In this document: piece after piece, positions 11,241-21,399 of the stretch
How the letters are laid out: each line of letters begins with the position of its first letter
Position numbering within the stretch: position 1 is the first letter of the stretch
Origin: Typhlomys cinereus
Lineage: Eukaryota; Chordata; Mammalia; Rodentia; Platacanthomyidae
NCBI GenBank assembly: GCA_023101885.1
Contig: JALPQD010000215.1
Coordinates: 1,054,001-1,118,000 of the forward strand
Direction of reading: 5' to 3'
DNA length: 64,000 nucleotides
Notes under the pieces: generated by a model
Told to the model about the DNA's origin: nothing
Database searches by the model: none
The model's input: only the letters and a program-made list of their open reading frames with translations
Position numbers and translations under genes: made by a program

Positions 11241-12110
11241 CCAGATTTAAAGATGAGAACACGTGCCATGATTCCAGCACCCCGGAAGTTGAGGCAGGAT
11301 GATTACCTACAAGTTCCAAGCTCTTGGCTGAACACAGCCATAGGAGGCGGAATGAAGAGCAGTCTATCCCTTACATCTTTTGATGTGACTTCTGTCATTT
11401 GTCCCCTTTTAACAGAGGGAAACGTGGCCTCGAGTGATTTGTTTGAGGCTATACTAGGTGATTGCAATCACATGTTTATCATTGCTCCATTACTCTTAAT
11501 GAGCCAATTATTGGCGTTACTTTTATCCTCCCCACCTTATAAAGGAGAACTTTGAGTGACGGAATATTAAAATCTTGGTCAACACTAATAGGGGCCAAAA
11601 GCTTCACAAAAAACTCAAAACCTCCCATTTTGCTGCAGTGGCCTCTAAGAGTCTCTATCCCACCCAAGCCCCTTTCGATGTCCCCAGGAGGGCTCATGCT
11701 CCCAAGCTGCTGTCCCAGCCCCCTGCATGTGCCTGCAGCCCCTCTCATTCCTCTCCTCCTTCCCAGAGACACTACTCTCCCTAACAAGGGCCGCGCCCTG
11801 AGCTCTGGACCCGCCCATTCTACACACTGGCCCCTGTCACTCTGCTGCTCTCAGATGCCTATGACCTCACCCCCTGGACTCCTGCCCACCCTTCAACACC
11901 CACCTCCCACTACAAGCCACCTCTTCCTCTTCTTGACCTCTGACATGTTTTATTGGTGTCTCTCCTGCGGGACTTCTCCTTTTCTGTCCCGCGTCTGTCT
12001 TTGTACTGCCTGGGTCAGAATCCAGGGGGCCTTGGTTTTCATCTGTAAGATGGGGATGCCGATCATCCCTGCAAAACTGAGCTATTCTGAAGATCAGAGG
12101 GCTTACTATA

Positions 12111-12532
12111 TGTCACGGTTAGACACAGGTGTCAACTGGACAGCTGAGGGTTTGAACTCTGTTCGCATTTGTAAAGAATTCATGCTCGAATTAGGCCCTG
12201 AGCAAGCCGGCAAGAAATTGTCTAGTTGATGGGGAGGCCCATTCCATAGTGGGTGGGACTAGGCCCTGGACAAGTGAATAAGACAGAGAGAGCTGGGTGA
12301 GGAAGTCGGCATCCTTGTGTACACTTGGCCGGACACGCTGGTCTGGCAAGTGAGGATCGTTCCTCTCGCGGGCCTGTGGATACGCTGTGGCCTGTTCCCT
12401 CTGGGATTGATGTGGACGCTCCTGGCAAGCTGGGTGAAGAACGGTAACCCGGGTATCCCAGGGGAAATAAAGCCCGTTGTCCCTTCAGCGGCTGTGTGGC
12501 GACTATCAGCAACAAGCAGGCCGACTGCGACG
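12111..12532 (+). mobile_element. Solo LTR, MaLR-type family (copy 1)
   Basis: It aligns along its full length with the LTRs of the complete element at 51533-53466: the start 'tgtcacggttagacacaggt', the middle 'acttggccggacacgctggt', the AATAAA-type signal in 'ggaaataaagcccgttgtcc' and the end 'gcaggccgactgcga'. It keeps the TG start; the CA end is mutated to CG. No clear target duplication survives. ERVL-MaLR LTRs are ancient non-infectious retrotransposon remnants. Confidence 0.85.
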
Positions 12533-13044
12533 GCGCAGGCACGGCCAGCGCCAACAGCTGGATGGGCACCCATGCTCCTCACGGCGGTGGTGGTGGTGAT
12601 GACGATGCTTCGTCCAGTCTTCAGACCTCACATGGTCACCTGGCGTCCACCTGCTGCCTGAGGACTTGAGATCTGCAGCTCATATGCCAGGTGCTAGGCG
12701 TGGGCAGCAGACCCCGTGCAGCTGGCCCGGGCCTCACACCGGGGGCAGCCTGGCGACTCAGCCGAGCGGTGAGCGCCAGGTTCAGCTAGGGTCAACCGGG
12801 CCTGCTGGCAGAGGAGAGGGGAAGTTCATTCCACGCAGAAAACACTGGCAAGAGATTCAGAGGGAGAGCAGGCAGCGTGGGCAGGAGCCGGGACGGGGTC
12901 GGAAAGTGGCAAAATGGCTGCAGGGCTCCGAAGGCGCCCGGCTCCACCGCAGAGGCCGGGAGGCAGGTCCTCCGATGGACTGGGCAGCGGCCGCCTCACT
13001 TCTAGGAGCCTGGCAGAAGCGCAGGGCTCAGGGCCCAGAATAGA
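12533..13044. other. GC-rich unique sequence
   Basis: No exon or clear repeat recognised. A stretch near 12835-12910 has a weak resemblance to old L2/MIR-type DNA. Open frames on both strands follow from GC content. Confidence 0.35.
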
Positions 13045-13240
13045 GTGTGAAGAGCTTGCACAAGGCCCTGGGTTCCATCCCCAGCCACACGCACATGCGC
13101 TCACTCACACACGCACACTCACACACTCTAAGCCAGCCATGATGGTGCATGTGTGATCCCAGCGCTCCTGAGCCCAACGCAGGAGGATCACGCGTTTGGG
13201 CCGCCCTGGGCCATGTAGCAAGGCCGGGTCTTCAGCAAAC
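13045..13240 (+). repeat. B4-like dimer
   Basis: An ID remnant ('gcttgcacaaggccctgggt', 'ccatccccagcc') is followed by a CA-rich linker and a B1 unit ('ccagccatgatggtgcatgt', 'gatcccagcgctcctgag'). Confidence 0.7.
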
Positions 13241-13850
13241 AAACACACCTTCCACCTCTCAACTCGCTAGGGCAAGTTCATAAAGCCGCGAGACCTGCCT
13301 TCTCGTCTTTCAGACTCTTTGCTGTTCATTCAGCAAGCCATCCCTGAGGGCCAGCTGGGCTCCAGCTTCCGGGGAGGACCTTGTGGGTCCCCAGCCTGCC
13401 TTCAGCAACGGGATCCCACAAATCAAGGCCATGCTCCGGTGCCCGATCCACCACGCTGTCTTGAGCCCAGCCTGGTCTCCCACCCTCCACACGCCTGGGT
13501 CCCTTAGGCCTCTGAGTGAGGATCTCCCTCCAGGGGCCTCTCGGGATCCTCCCACCTGGCAGGACGCCCTCCCATGGGTTCCCACAGCACCCTGGGCTCC
13601 TGCTGTCATAGCGCCTCCACATGAGGAAGCGATGCGTGTCCCCGGGACACAGCAGGGCTTTGTGTGTGTGCGTGGATTCCTGGGGGAACCTGGCACCTTG
13701 CGAGACCTCCGGTAAGTGTTTGTGCAATGTACAAACAAATATGGCCATAAAATGGAGATAAGATTGTGCATGAACCCACTATGCTAGGACAAGTATCCAT
13801 TTGTGTATGCCCACACACGGGCACTCAAAAACGAATTCATAAGCATGTTC
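13241..13850. other. GC-rich unique sequence
   Basis: No repeat or exon recognised. Overlapping frames of 140-153 codons are open on the minus strand and 110 on the plus strand. This pattern is typical of stop-poor DNA rather than coding. No splice sites pair convincingly with them. Confidence 0.35.
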
Positions 13851-13854
13851 AGCT

Positions 13855-14100
13855 TCTTCTAAACAGATTTATTGGCATGTAATTCGCATGCCATCTATTT
13901 CAACCATTGTCTTTAGTATATTTGGAATGATGTGATTACCACTGATTCCAAAGAATTTTCATTAGCCTCAGAAGAAACTAGGCACCTGTCGGCAGTACCT
14001 TCCCGTCTCTCCAACCTTCTCCTCCAGAATAAGTGACCATCAGTTTACTTTCTCCATAGATCTACTCTCTGTGGATAGTCTCTAGAAATGGCATCATGAG
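13855..14100 (-). repeat. Antisense L1-like fragment
   Basis: 'gatttattggcatgtaattc' and the stretch after 'ttcaaccattg', with 'aacctt' and 'gaataagtgaccatcagttt', resemble the antisense L1/HAL1 3' region as at 9520. Diverged. Confidence 0.55.
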
Positions 14101-14260
14101 GGGCTGGCAAAATAGCTCAGAGGGTAAAGTGCCTCCTCGCAGACCTGCAGACCTGACTTCAATCCCGGGAAGCCACATGTTGGAAGGACACATGGTGATG
14201 TGAGAGGCGTGGCCTCTTGACCTCTGTCATGGTGTGCATGTTCTCTCTTTCTCTTTCAAA
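14101..14260 (+). repeat. B2-like SINE
   Basis: The head is 'ggggctggcaaaatagctca', with B box 'cttcaatcccgggaagccac', body 'gttggaaggacacatggtga' and a 3' part 'cctcttgacctctgtcatgg'. It abuts a SINE-B in the opposite orientation. Confidence 0.8.
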
Positions 14261-14261
14261 A

Positions 14262-14568
14262 ATTTTGTGTGTGTATACATGCAGTGTGTGTGTGTGTGTA
14301 TGTGTGTGTGTGTGTGTGTGTACCAGAGGGCACGTGAGTGTGTATGCCTGTGGAGGCCCAAGGATGACTTCAGAAATCATCCTGGATTGTTTTATTTCCT
14401 TATTGCTTTGCTCTGGATTTTCCAAGCTAGGCCTTCCAGGGCCAGAAGTACAGGCTACTGTCTTTTCTCACCAGTTCGTTTTATATGAGATCTGGATCTG
14501 AATTCAGGTCTTTCTGCTTGCAAGACAGAGGCTTAACCCCTGAGTCATCTCTCCAGATGGCACAATTT
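14262..14568 (-). repeat. SINE-B copy
   Basis: Minus orientation: the GT tract at 14284-14321 is the (CA)n tail, followed by 'ggaggcccaaggatgacttc', 'ttgctctggattttccaagc' and the head complement 'ttaacccctgagtcatctct'. Confidence 0.85.
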
Positions 14569-14619
14569 TTCTTTCCCCCTGATCTAAATATAGTTTAAGG
14601 AGATAACTGTTTATTGGTC

Positions 14620-14638
14620 TTTCTTTTCTTTTTCTTTT

Positions 14639-14673
<35 letters not shown>

Positions 14674-14745
14674 GTCTCTCTCTCTCTCTTTCTCTCTCTC
14701 TTTCGTCCTTCCTTCCTTTCTTTCCTTTTCTTCTTTACAAAAACA
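14620..14745. repeat. (TTTC)n/(CT)n pyrimidine microsatellite
   Basis: A continuous pyrimidine tract with a long TTTC array (about 14636-14672) grading into CT and CCTT repeats. Confidence 0.95.
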
Positions 14746-15167
14746 ACCTACAAAGTTTTATTTACAGTCGAAATATTTTTTTAAAAGAAAAAGAAATAGT
14801 AATAGATTTGGAACCAGACTTCAAGACCAGAGACCCCCAACTGACAAATCTCTGCCAGAGATCTCACCCAAATGCCAGAGATCCCACCTGACAAATCTCA
14901 GATAAGATTAATCTGCACCACAGACCCCCCAAGAATGTTAATCTGATACTTCTCCCTGCACTCCCACTTCAAAAGCTTGCACCCTCCCACAGCGCCAAGC
15001 CATTTCCATTTGGACGCTGCTTCCTCACTGGAGTTTTGGAGAATAAACTGAATAAACCTCAGTCTATATGAATGAAATTTGGGTTCATGTTCTATCTCCC
15101 ACCCTTCCCCTCCATCCCTCATTCTTTATTCCTTCTTCCTCTTTTTTTTTTTTCCTAACAAATTGCA

Positions 15168-15320
15168 TCAGGAGGACTTGCATGACGGCTTAATGGATAC
15201 TCGCCAATAGAGCTGGAGACCTGAGTTTGATTCCAGGAAGCCCACAGAGTGGAAGGCGAGAAAGGACTTTTGAAAGTTGTCCTCTGATCCTCTACCAGTG
15301 AAACCTGTGCCTTTGCTCTT
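15168..15320 (+). repeat. B2-like SINE
   Basis: A diverged head ('aggaggacttgcatgacggc') is followed by 'gacctgagtttgattccagg' (B box), 'aaagttgtcctctgatcctc' and an AGATAGATA tail. A (GT)n run follows at about 15376-15395. Confidence 0.7.
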
Positions 15321-15514
15321 CACTAGCTCACAGACAGATAGATACGGTAAAGTTCACAATGCGTATGTGTAAGAATGTGTGTGTGTGTGTGTGTCTGTGT
15401 ATGAATGTGTTGGGGAAAGGGCATCACAGTACGGCTGGGTGTGGTGGCTTTTGTTTGGCTCACCACTTTCAAAACATGTGCATGTGACTCCACCACCTGT
15501 CAGCATTTAATTCA

Positions 15515-15705
15515 CTTAAAGATATATTTTATTTATTTGAAAGCAGGGGAGAGAATGAGAGAGAGAGAGCCAGTGTGGAGGACAGAGGACAACTTTTGGA
15601 AGCAAGTCTCTCCTTTAGCCATGTGGGTTTCTGGGAATCAAACACATGTCAGGAGCTGGAGAGAGCAGGCACCTTATGCGCTGCATGTCTCGCTGGCTTG
15701 AATTC
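15515..15705 (-). repeat. B2-like SINE
   Basis: Minus orientation: the tail 'gatatattttatttatttga' at the left, then 'gaggacagaggacaactttt', 'catgtgggtttctgggaatc' and a degraded head. Confidence 0.8.
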
Positions 15706-16096
15706 ATTTTAAGCACTGCACGCTGGCACCTATGGCAACACGATTCGCTAACCCGTTCGCCTGGTCCCAGGCCTGGGGAAGGTAGAGTGCACGTGGATTG
15801 GGCAATAGCATCTTTCTGCCAGCTCCCTGCATCCCGGTGCTTCCTGCTAGAGGAGGGTTATGCTTATTCCCTTTTCGTGGAGGAGTAAACTGAGGCTGGA
15901 GTGACAGGTTGAGACTTGCCAAAGAATACAGGCTTTTAAATGGCAGCGTCAGCGCAACGAGCCCCTTCCCAGGCCCTTCCACGGCCCCCCCCCAGGTCCC
16001 CCAGGCTTCCACTCACACTTGTTGAGCCCATGTGTCCTAGGCCCTGCCAGTCTTGGGCACTCAGAGGCTGTGTGCTCAAGAGGGAGGGGTCCAGCC

Positions 16097-16158
16097 TATA
16101 TCTCATCTGGATTTATAAGACAAAGCACATATCTCATCTGGATTTATGAGATAAAGGG
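16097..16158. repeat. Short tandem duplication, period 31 bp
   Basis: 'atatctcatctggatttat' occurs at 16098-16116 and again at 16129-16147. The following dozen bases are also similar (AAGACAAAG versus GAGATAAAG). Two units only. Confidence 0.9.
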
Positions 16159-16514
16159 AACTTGGTATAGTCCTCAGGAGACCCCTACTCTAGGATTCCT
16201 GGACCATCCACCCTGCGGGTATGGGGCCCCTCCCGCTATACCAGGGCCACCCAGCCCTGCAGCACATGACTACGTCCCTCTGGTTGATTGTCTTGCCACA
16301 CCCTTCCCTCCCAACCACTGGGAACTCCCAGCACACCTCTTTAACAACACCTTTATTCTGTGCCTTGTCCCCAAACCTAGCGCTGCAATGAACCATGTTA
16401 CCAACGGGACTTAGAAGGCGTTTGTCCTCACCACAGCCCTGACAGGCGTGTCTAATCCTTTTATAGAAGGAGAACTGGACGTTCAGATGGGAGGAGCTTA
16501 CAGCCTAGGGCTTC

Positions 16515-16740
16515 CCGGAGAGAGAATGCCAGAGATAGAGGGAAGGAGAGGGAAGGAAAGAGAACAAGTGAGAATGAGAAATATGCATAGAGAGAATGAG
16601 AGAGGGAGTGAAGGAGACAGAACAAGAAAAAAATGAGAGATATATAGAAAGAACGAGACAGAGAGTGAAATATCTATAGGAGAGACAGAGGGAGGGACCA
16701 AGAGAGAATGAGAGAGGGAGTGAAGGAGAGCGAGAGAACG
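16515..16740. repeat. GA-rich tract with spaced repeats
   Basis: Near-pure purine DNA on the plus strand. 'gagaatgagagagggagtga' occurs twice, about 113 bp apart (around 16591 and 16704), so part of it is an older longer-period duplication rather than simple slippage. Confidence 0.85.
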
Positions 16741-16964
16741 AGCGCTAGTGAGGTCTCCTCTTCCCCTCCAGCAACAGCAAGGGTCAAATTTAGGACCAGA
16801 GGCAGAGCCTGGTGTTACCCCAGCAGGAGGTACCAAGTTCAAGGCTGACCCTGCCTACAAGGTGAGTCCCCATCTTCATTCCCTACGCAAGGCTGAGGCA
16901 GGAGCGTCAGCTTCCAATGAGAAGCTGTGAGAGTAAACGAAGTCATAAAAATGGTGTGTTTGTG

Positions 16965-17125
16965 GGGGGAGGGGAAGCAGCCACATGGCTTAGGGATAAG
17001 GCGCCCGCTCACAAACCCGGCAACCTGAGTTCCATTCCCAGAAACCCATGTGGTGGAAGGAGAGAACCAACTTCTGGTTGCCCTCTGACCTCACCCGTGC
17101 CATGGCTTGCATGTGTGTGCCCTGC
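16965..17125 (+). repeat. B2-like SINE
   Basis: The head is 'ggcttagggataaggcgccc' and the B box lies in 'caacctgagttccattccca'. Body 'tggaaggagagaaccaactt' and 'gccctctgacctcac', as in B2. Confidence 0.85.
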
Positions 17126-17418
17126 CTCCCTCTGAGTCCTCGGAACCCACACGTAAACTAGCAGATGTGTTGCACGTGTTAAGCCAGTGAGCTACTTCGG
17201 AATCCAGTGAGGCAGTTCCTCCCGGTGGCTACCACCAAGTCACCCTGGAGGACAATTTGAATATCTTCTTTAAGTCGGGTGGATTTTGATGGACAGGCTA
17301 GGAATAGAAGGCGGGGCCCTTAGAGGGCTTGATGTCATGGCTCCCACCTGTCAACTCAGGATTCAACTCACTGAGGCTGGAAGTGCGACTCGAGTTCCAA
17401 TATAAAAGTTGCATGTTG

Positions 17419-17648
17419 AGGGCTGGAGAAAGGGCTCAGGGGTTAAGACTCTGTCTGGCAAGCAGAAGGTCCTGAGTTCAGATCCCTGCCAGGTCCCACA
17501 TAAAAAATGCCAGGCTGAAATGGCAGTGGCCAACACTTCTAGCCCTGGTGGGGAAAATACCAGAGGGAAGCAAAAAGGAGAAAGAAGCAATCCAGGATGA
17601 TTCCCAAAGTCACCTTGATCCTCCACAGGGACACACAATTCCCTCTGG

Positions 17649-17726
<78 letters not shown>

Positions 17727-17765
17727 CATATGCCCAAAATATATAAGTAAACATTAAAAAAAGAA
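17419..17765 (+). repeat. SINE-B copy with expanded tail
   Basis: The head is 'gggctggagaaagggctcag', B box 'gagttcagatccctgccagg', middle 'caatccaggatgattcccaa' and 'gatcctccacagggacacac'. The tail has expanded into (AGAC)n at 17650-17690 and (CA)n at 17691-17723. Confidence 0.9.
17650..17724. repeat. (AGAC)n(AC)n compound microsatellite
   Basis: Ten AGAC/CAGA units run directly into about 17 CA units. It lies within the tail of the SINE-B at 17419. Confidence 0.97.
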
Positions 17766-18029
17766 AAAGAAAAATTGGGTTCCCTGGGGCCTTTAGGTTC
17801 CTAGGTCCTTTGACTGAATCATTTATCTAAAAAAAAAGAGGGGGGGTTGTAGCTTGGTGGTGGAGTGGTTGGGTGCCTGTGAGAGACTCTAGGAACAACC
17901 CCCAGTATTTTTTTTTAAAGCAATGTTTGTGTTGGGGGGCAAGTGTCTCTTAAGATGGCTCAGCAGATAAGGAGCCTGCTTACAAACCTGAAGACCTGAG
18001 TTCAAAGCCTGGAACTGACTCTGAAGGTG

Positions 18030-18298
18030 TCTTCTCTTTATTTTAAATTTGTTTTCTTTTGTGTGTATCAAAGGCACTGTGTGTCTGTGCAGGCCCAAGG
18101 ATGGCTTCAAGAATCACCCTGGATTGTTCTAACTCCTCTTCGCTTTGCTCCAGAGTTTCCCAGGCTTTATCTTCCAAGGATGGAAGAACAAGTCACCGCC
18201 ATTTCCACCTGGTGTTTTTACATGGGATCTGGGATCAGAACTCAGGACCTTCTGCTTGAAAGGCAGAGGTTTAACACTTGAGTCATCTCTCTGGACCG
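18030..18298 (-). repeat. SINE-B copy
   Basis: Minus orientation: 'gcaggcccaaggatggcttc', 'agaatcaccctggattgttc', 'gaactcaggaccttctgctt' and 'cttgagtcatctctctggac' mark the full body and head. Confidence 0.9.
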
Positions 18299-18407
18299 TC
18301 AGCTTATCTTCTGACCTCCCTTTATAAGATAAGGTTTGTGTTCCTTCTTGTTCTCTCACTCTCTCTTAAATGAACATTTAAAGAAGGAAGAGGAGGAGGA
18401 AAAGGAA

Positions 18408-18560
18408 GGGGGCAGGGAGATGGCTTAGCAGAGAAGGTAACCTGATCAGAAACCGAGCTACCTGAGTTTGAGCCCCAGAAGCCCACATGGTGGAAAGAAG
18501 GTCATCTTCTGCCTCCAACCATGCTTGTTTTTCTCTCTTTTTCTTAAATAAATATTAAAA
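18408..18560 (+). repeat. B2-like SINE, 3' shortened
   Basis: The head is 'gggagatggcttagcagaga', B box 'ctgagtttgagccccagaag', then 'cccacatggtggaaagaagg' and a TTTCTC/AAATAAAT tail. Confidence 0.8.
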
Positions 18561-18639
18561 AAAGAAGAAGAAGAAGAAAGAAAAGTATGGAAGGAATTAA
18601 AGGAAGAACAGAAAATAAAAACAGAAAAGAAAAGAGAAG

Positions 18640-18940
18640 TCAGCCCCCAAGGCCACATACTGGATTCCATTTCTGTGACATGCCCACAAGAGGCTGAACC
18701 ATAGACACATGGGGGTGGGGGGAGTGGCTGCCAGGGCTGGGTTAGGAGGGTGAGCAGTGATTGCCCAACAAATGAGGTTTCTTTGGGGGTGCTGAGACCA
18801 TTTTGAGACTATTCATGGTGACCGTTGCCCAACTCTTGGAATCTACTATAAGCCCCCAAATTATATACCTTTTTAAGAGGTTGAATTTTATGGTACAGGA
18901 ATTGCATCTCAATAAAGCTGTGATAAAAAGAAGGAAAAAC
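18640..18940 (+). repeat. Ancient L1 3' end (sense)
   Basis: Landmarks of a mammalian L1M-type 3' end occur in order: 'attccatttctgtgacatgc', 'gtggctgccagggctgggtt', 'tggtgaccgttgcccaactc', 'ggttgaattttatggtacag' and 'ctcaataaagctgtgataaa'. The last carries the polyadenylation signal. Confidence 0.85.
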
Positions 18941-19374
18941 AAATAAAGATGGAGTGACCTTTGTCTTCCCCAGCCCCTTAGAAACAAGTATTTGAAGGTG
19001 GGAACCACTAACCAGATCACTCCTCCCACCCACGGGCTGTGACCCAGCAGGTAGGTACCTGAAGTTGGCATGTTTGACTTGGCACAAGAGAGGGGTTCTT
19101 GGGACTCTTCCGGTTCAAGGTTGGTTTCCTCCCTCTGGCCTCACAGACCATGCAGTCTGTTGGGAGGACAGGCCAAGCGGTGTGAAGCCCCTTCCAACAT
19201 CCCTCTCGTCCTGGCTGCACAGGGTTTGAGCGAGTATCCGCCCCTCGCAAAGCAGTCAGGGTGTAAAGGCACAAGGCTGTACTGGCGCCGGAGCACCCGG
19301 CTCAGACCTCAGCTCTATCACAGACCAGCCGAGTGAAAATAAAACAAAAACGAACACAGGTGAGAGACCCGGCA

Positions 19375-19556
19375 GGGGCTGGTGAGATGGCGCAGTAGGT
19401 AAAGACAAGTGCGTTGCCAAGTCCAGTGACTTGAGTTCAATCCCCAGAACCCGCAGGGTAGAAAGTGAGAACCAGTTACCCTCAAGTTGTCTTCTGACCT
19501 CCATAGTTAGAGTGTGGCATGCACACATGAGTTCACACACACTATCACTAAATGTG
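19375..19556 (+). repeat. B2-like SINE upstream of GAA array
   Basis: 'ggggctggtgagatggcgca', the B box in 'acttgagttcaatccccaga', 'tcaagttgtcttctgacctc' and 'gtggcatgcacacatgagtt' make this a close B2-type copy. Confidence 0.85.
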
Positions 19557-19747
19557 ATGATGATGATGATGATGAAGGAGAAGACGAGGAAGAGGAGAAG
19601 AAAGAAGGGGAGGAGGAGGAGAAAGAAGAGGAAGAAGAGGAGAAGGAAGAAGAAGAAGAAGAAGAAGAAGAAGAAGAAGAAGAAGAAGAAGAAGAAGAAG
19701 AAGAAGAAGAAGAAGAAGAAGAAGACGAAGAAGAAGAAGAAGAAGGG
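19557..19747. repeat. (GAT)n then (GAA)n/(GAAGGA)n purine array
   Basis: GAT repeats at 19556-19575 lead into about 170 bp of GAG/GAA/GAAGAA DNA, with a long GAA run at about 19648-19725. It follows the tail of a B2-like SINE, where the array probably originated. Pure GAA runs of this length can form triplex DNA (established knowledge). Confidence 0.97.
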
Positions 19748-19799
19748 AATTTGAGAGGGGGAGAGAGGATGGCAGAGTGTTATCTGTTCCTCATCTAGC

Positions 19800-20455
19800 T
19801 GATATGGTTGGTGTTACAATCCAGAGAGAGATGTGGGGAAGCGATTTATAAACCTGAGAGCCCCAGCACCCCCCCCCCCGCAGTTATCTTGCCGAGCATG
19901 GAGTGACTAGCAGGTGACCTCCGAGGTCAGACCAGCCCAGAGGGAGGAGCCCAGGGTCTGAAGAAACCAGGCTCTTGCCCAAGAGAAGCCCCTCCACCTC
20001 CAAGTCACTCAACCGCGGAAATGAGACAAAACCACCCAGGGCGGTTGGGCAAGAAAGGGAGGGAGGGACCGAGGACCAGACAGGAGCTCAGACTGTCTCC
20101 TGTGAACAGGGGACACGGGGTCAGGCTGTGGGACCAGGTGCACGGGACAGAGGCGCCCCCTCCCCCAGTAAAAGCCAATGTGTCGCCTTAAGGTGCTCTG
20201 GGAACTAGAGACTCCTCTTCTGCCTACGGTCCCCTCACCAGAGGCGTCCTGGGTCCTTAGGAGGACAATGGCACTCACCCACAGAGGACGTGCCAGGTAT
20301 TTTCTGAGAACCTTCCAGGTAGAGGAGCTGCCCCAGGATCCGAAGGTCCTCCACCACGATTCTGCAGAAAGCTCTTCCTTTCTGATATTCAAGAGACAAT
20401 CCAATAGGACAGCTGTGCATGTGGTATTTGCAAGGCTCTGGGTGTCTCTTTCTTA
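19800..20455. other. Unique sequence with one exon-like stretch
   Basis: A poly-C run at 19870-19880. Otherwise no repeat recognised. A minus-strand segment 20278-20381 has exon-like borders and is discussed as a finding. I do not call it a gene. Confidence 0.4.
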
Positions 20456-20477
20456 AATAATAACTGCATATACATCT

Positions 20478-20718
20478 TACTTATTTATTTATTAATGTAT
20501 TATATATTCATGGTGTATGTGTGTGCGCGCATGCATGTGCATGTGTGCATGTGTGCGTTTGTTTGTCCTTGTGCTAGAGTGCACATACGGAGGTCAGAGG
20601 ACAACTTTGGCCGAGTCAATTTGCTCCTTTCACCTTCGCGTGGATTCTGGGGATTGGACTCAGTTTGGTGGGCGTTTGAGGCAAGTGCCTTTAACCGCTG
20701 AGCCAGCTCATTGGTCCC
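20478..20718 (-). repeat. B2-like SINE
   Basis: The left AT-rich end is the tail. Then alternating GT/GC, 'cggaggtcagaggacaactt', 'ggattggactcagtttggtg' and the head complement 'taaccgctgagccagctcat'. Confidence 0.8.
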
Positions 20719-20726
20719 TAGTAGAT

Positions 20727-20923
20727 CTTTTTTTGAGGATTAAGGTAGAGTTTATTAGAGGAGAGAAAAAAACGGAACCCATGACTCCATACATGGAGTG
20801 GCATGAGGGGCAGGCGCCCCAGAGAACTCTTGGACTCCAGGCCTGGAATCCATGAGGAGCCTGGAGCTGGAAACGAACTCACGGACCCCACATGTGGAAT
20901 GCTGTGAGGGGCAGGCGCCCCCT
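20727..20923 (-). mobile_element. A-tailed retroposon with internal short repeats (copy 1)
   Basis: It is flanked by the duplicated target 'tagtagat' (20719-20726 and 20924-20931). Read on the minus strand it has two or three diverged roughly 50-bp modules. Each contains 'ggggcgcctgcccctca' or a relative, a (A/T)TCCA(N)TGTGGAGTC-type core and a 'gagttc' ending. They are followed by a unique 3' part with the AATAAA-class signal in 'tctaataaactctac' and an A-tail. A second copy lies at 28251. I do not recognise this family. Tail and target duplication indicate L1-type retroposition. Confidence 0.75.
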
Positions 20924-20954
20924 TAGTAGATATTTTTAAAAGTAAAAGTATAAA

Positions 20955-21043
20955 GAGGGCTGAGGTTGTAGTTCTCAGTGATAGAATGAGAACTAAGCCT
21001 TGCACTCAAAAAGTCCAGGGTTCAATGCCACCCCCCAAAAAAG
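20955..21043 (+). repeat. ID-like SINE
   Basis: 'gggctgaggttgtagttctc' (A-box region), 'agtccagggttcaatgccac' (B box) and a short A-tail. Short and diverged. Confidence 0.75.
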
Positions 21044-21117
21044 GTAAACACTTTTTTTTAAGTTATGTGAGAAGTGTAGCCCTGCCTGGTGCCCATGGGT
21101 AATGGTATAGCATTATA

Positions 21118-21330
21118 TGGACTGAGCAGGTACCTCAGAGGTTAAGCTTCTTTCTGCCTCACAGGCAAGCTGAGTTTGGGTCCCAGATCTCCTGTGAAAA
21201 CACAGTGGAAATGTCTTCACTTCCTGGGGAGCCTGGGAAATCCCAGAGCAAAGCAAAAAAAGAGGGAACACAATCCAGGATGATTCCAGAAGTCATCCAT
21301 GAGCCAAGGCACACGCTCATGTGCCTCCTG

Positions 21331-21368
<38 letters not shown>
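21118..21368 (+). repeat. SINE-B copy
   Basis: 'ggactgagcaggtacctcag' is the head. 'gcctgggaaatcccagagca', 'caatccaggatgattccaga' and the (CA)n tail at 21333-21365 follow. Confidence 0.85.
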
Positions 21369-21399
21369 AAGGAGTGAGTATAACATCGCAGTCCCTACA

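Noticed and set aside
12111..12532. Processed pseudogene because of the AATAAA signal
   Set aside because: It aligns end to end with LTRs that flank the complete element at 51.5-53.5 kb.
17650..17724. Possible CRISPR-like regular spacing
   Set aside because: Pure microsatellite units without spacers, in a mammalian genome.
19431..19798. Lys-rich and Glu-rich frames
   Set aside because: Translations of the GAA/GAG array.
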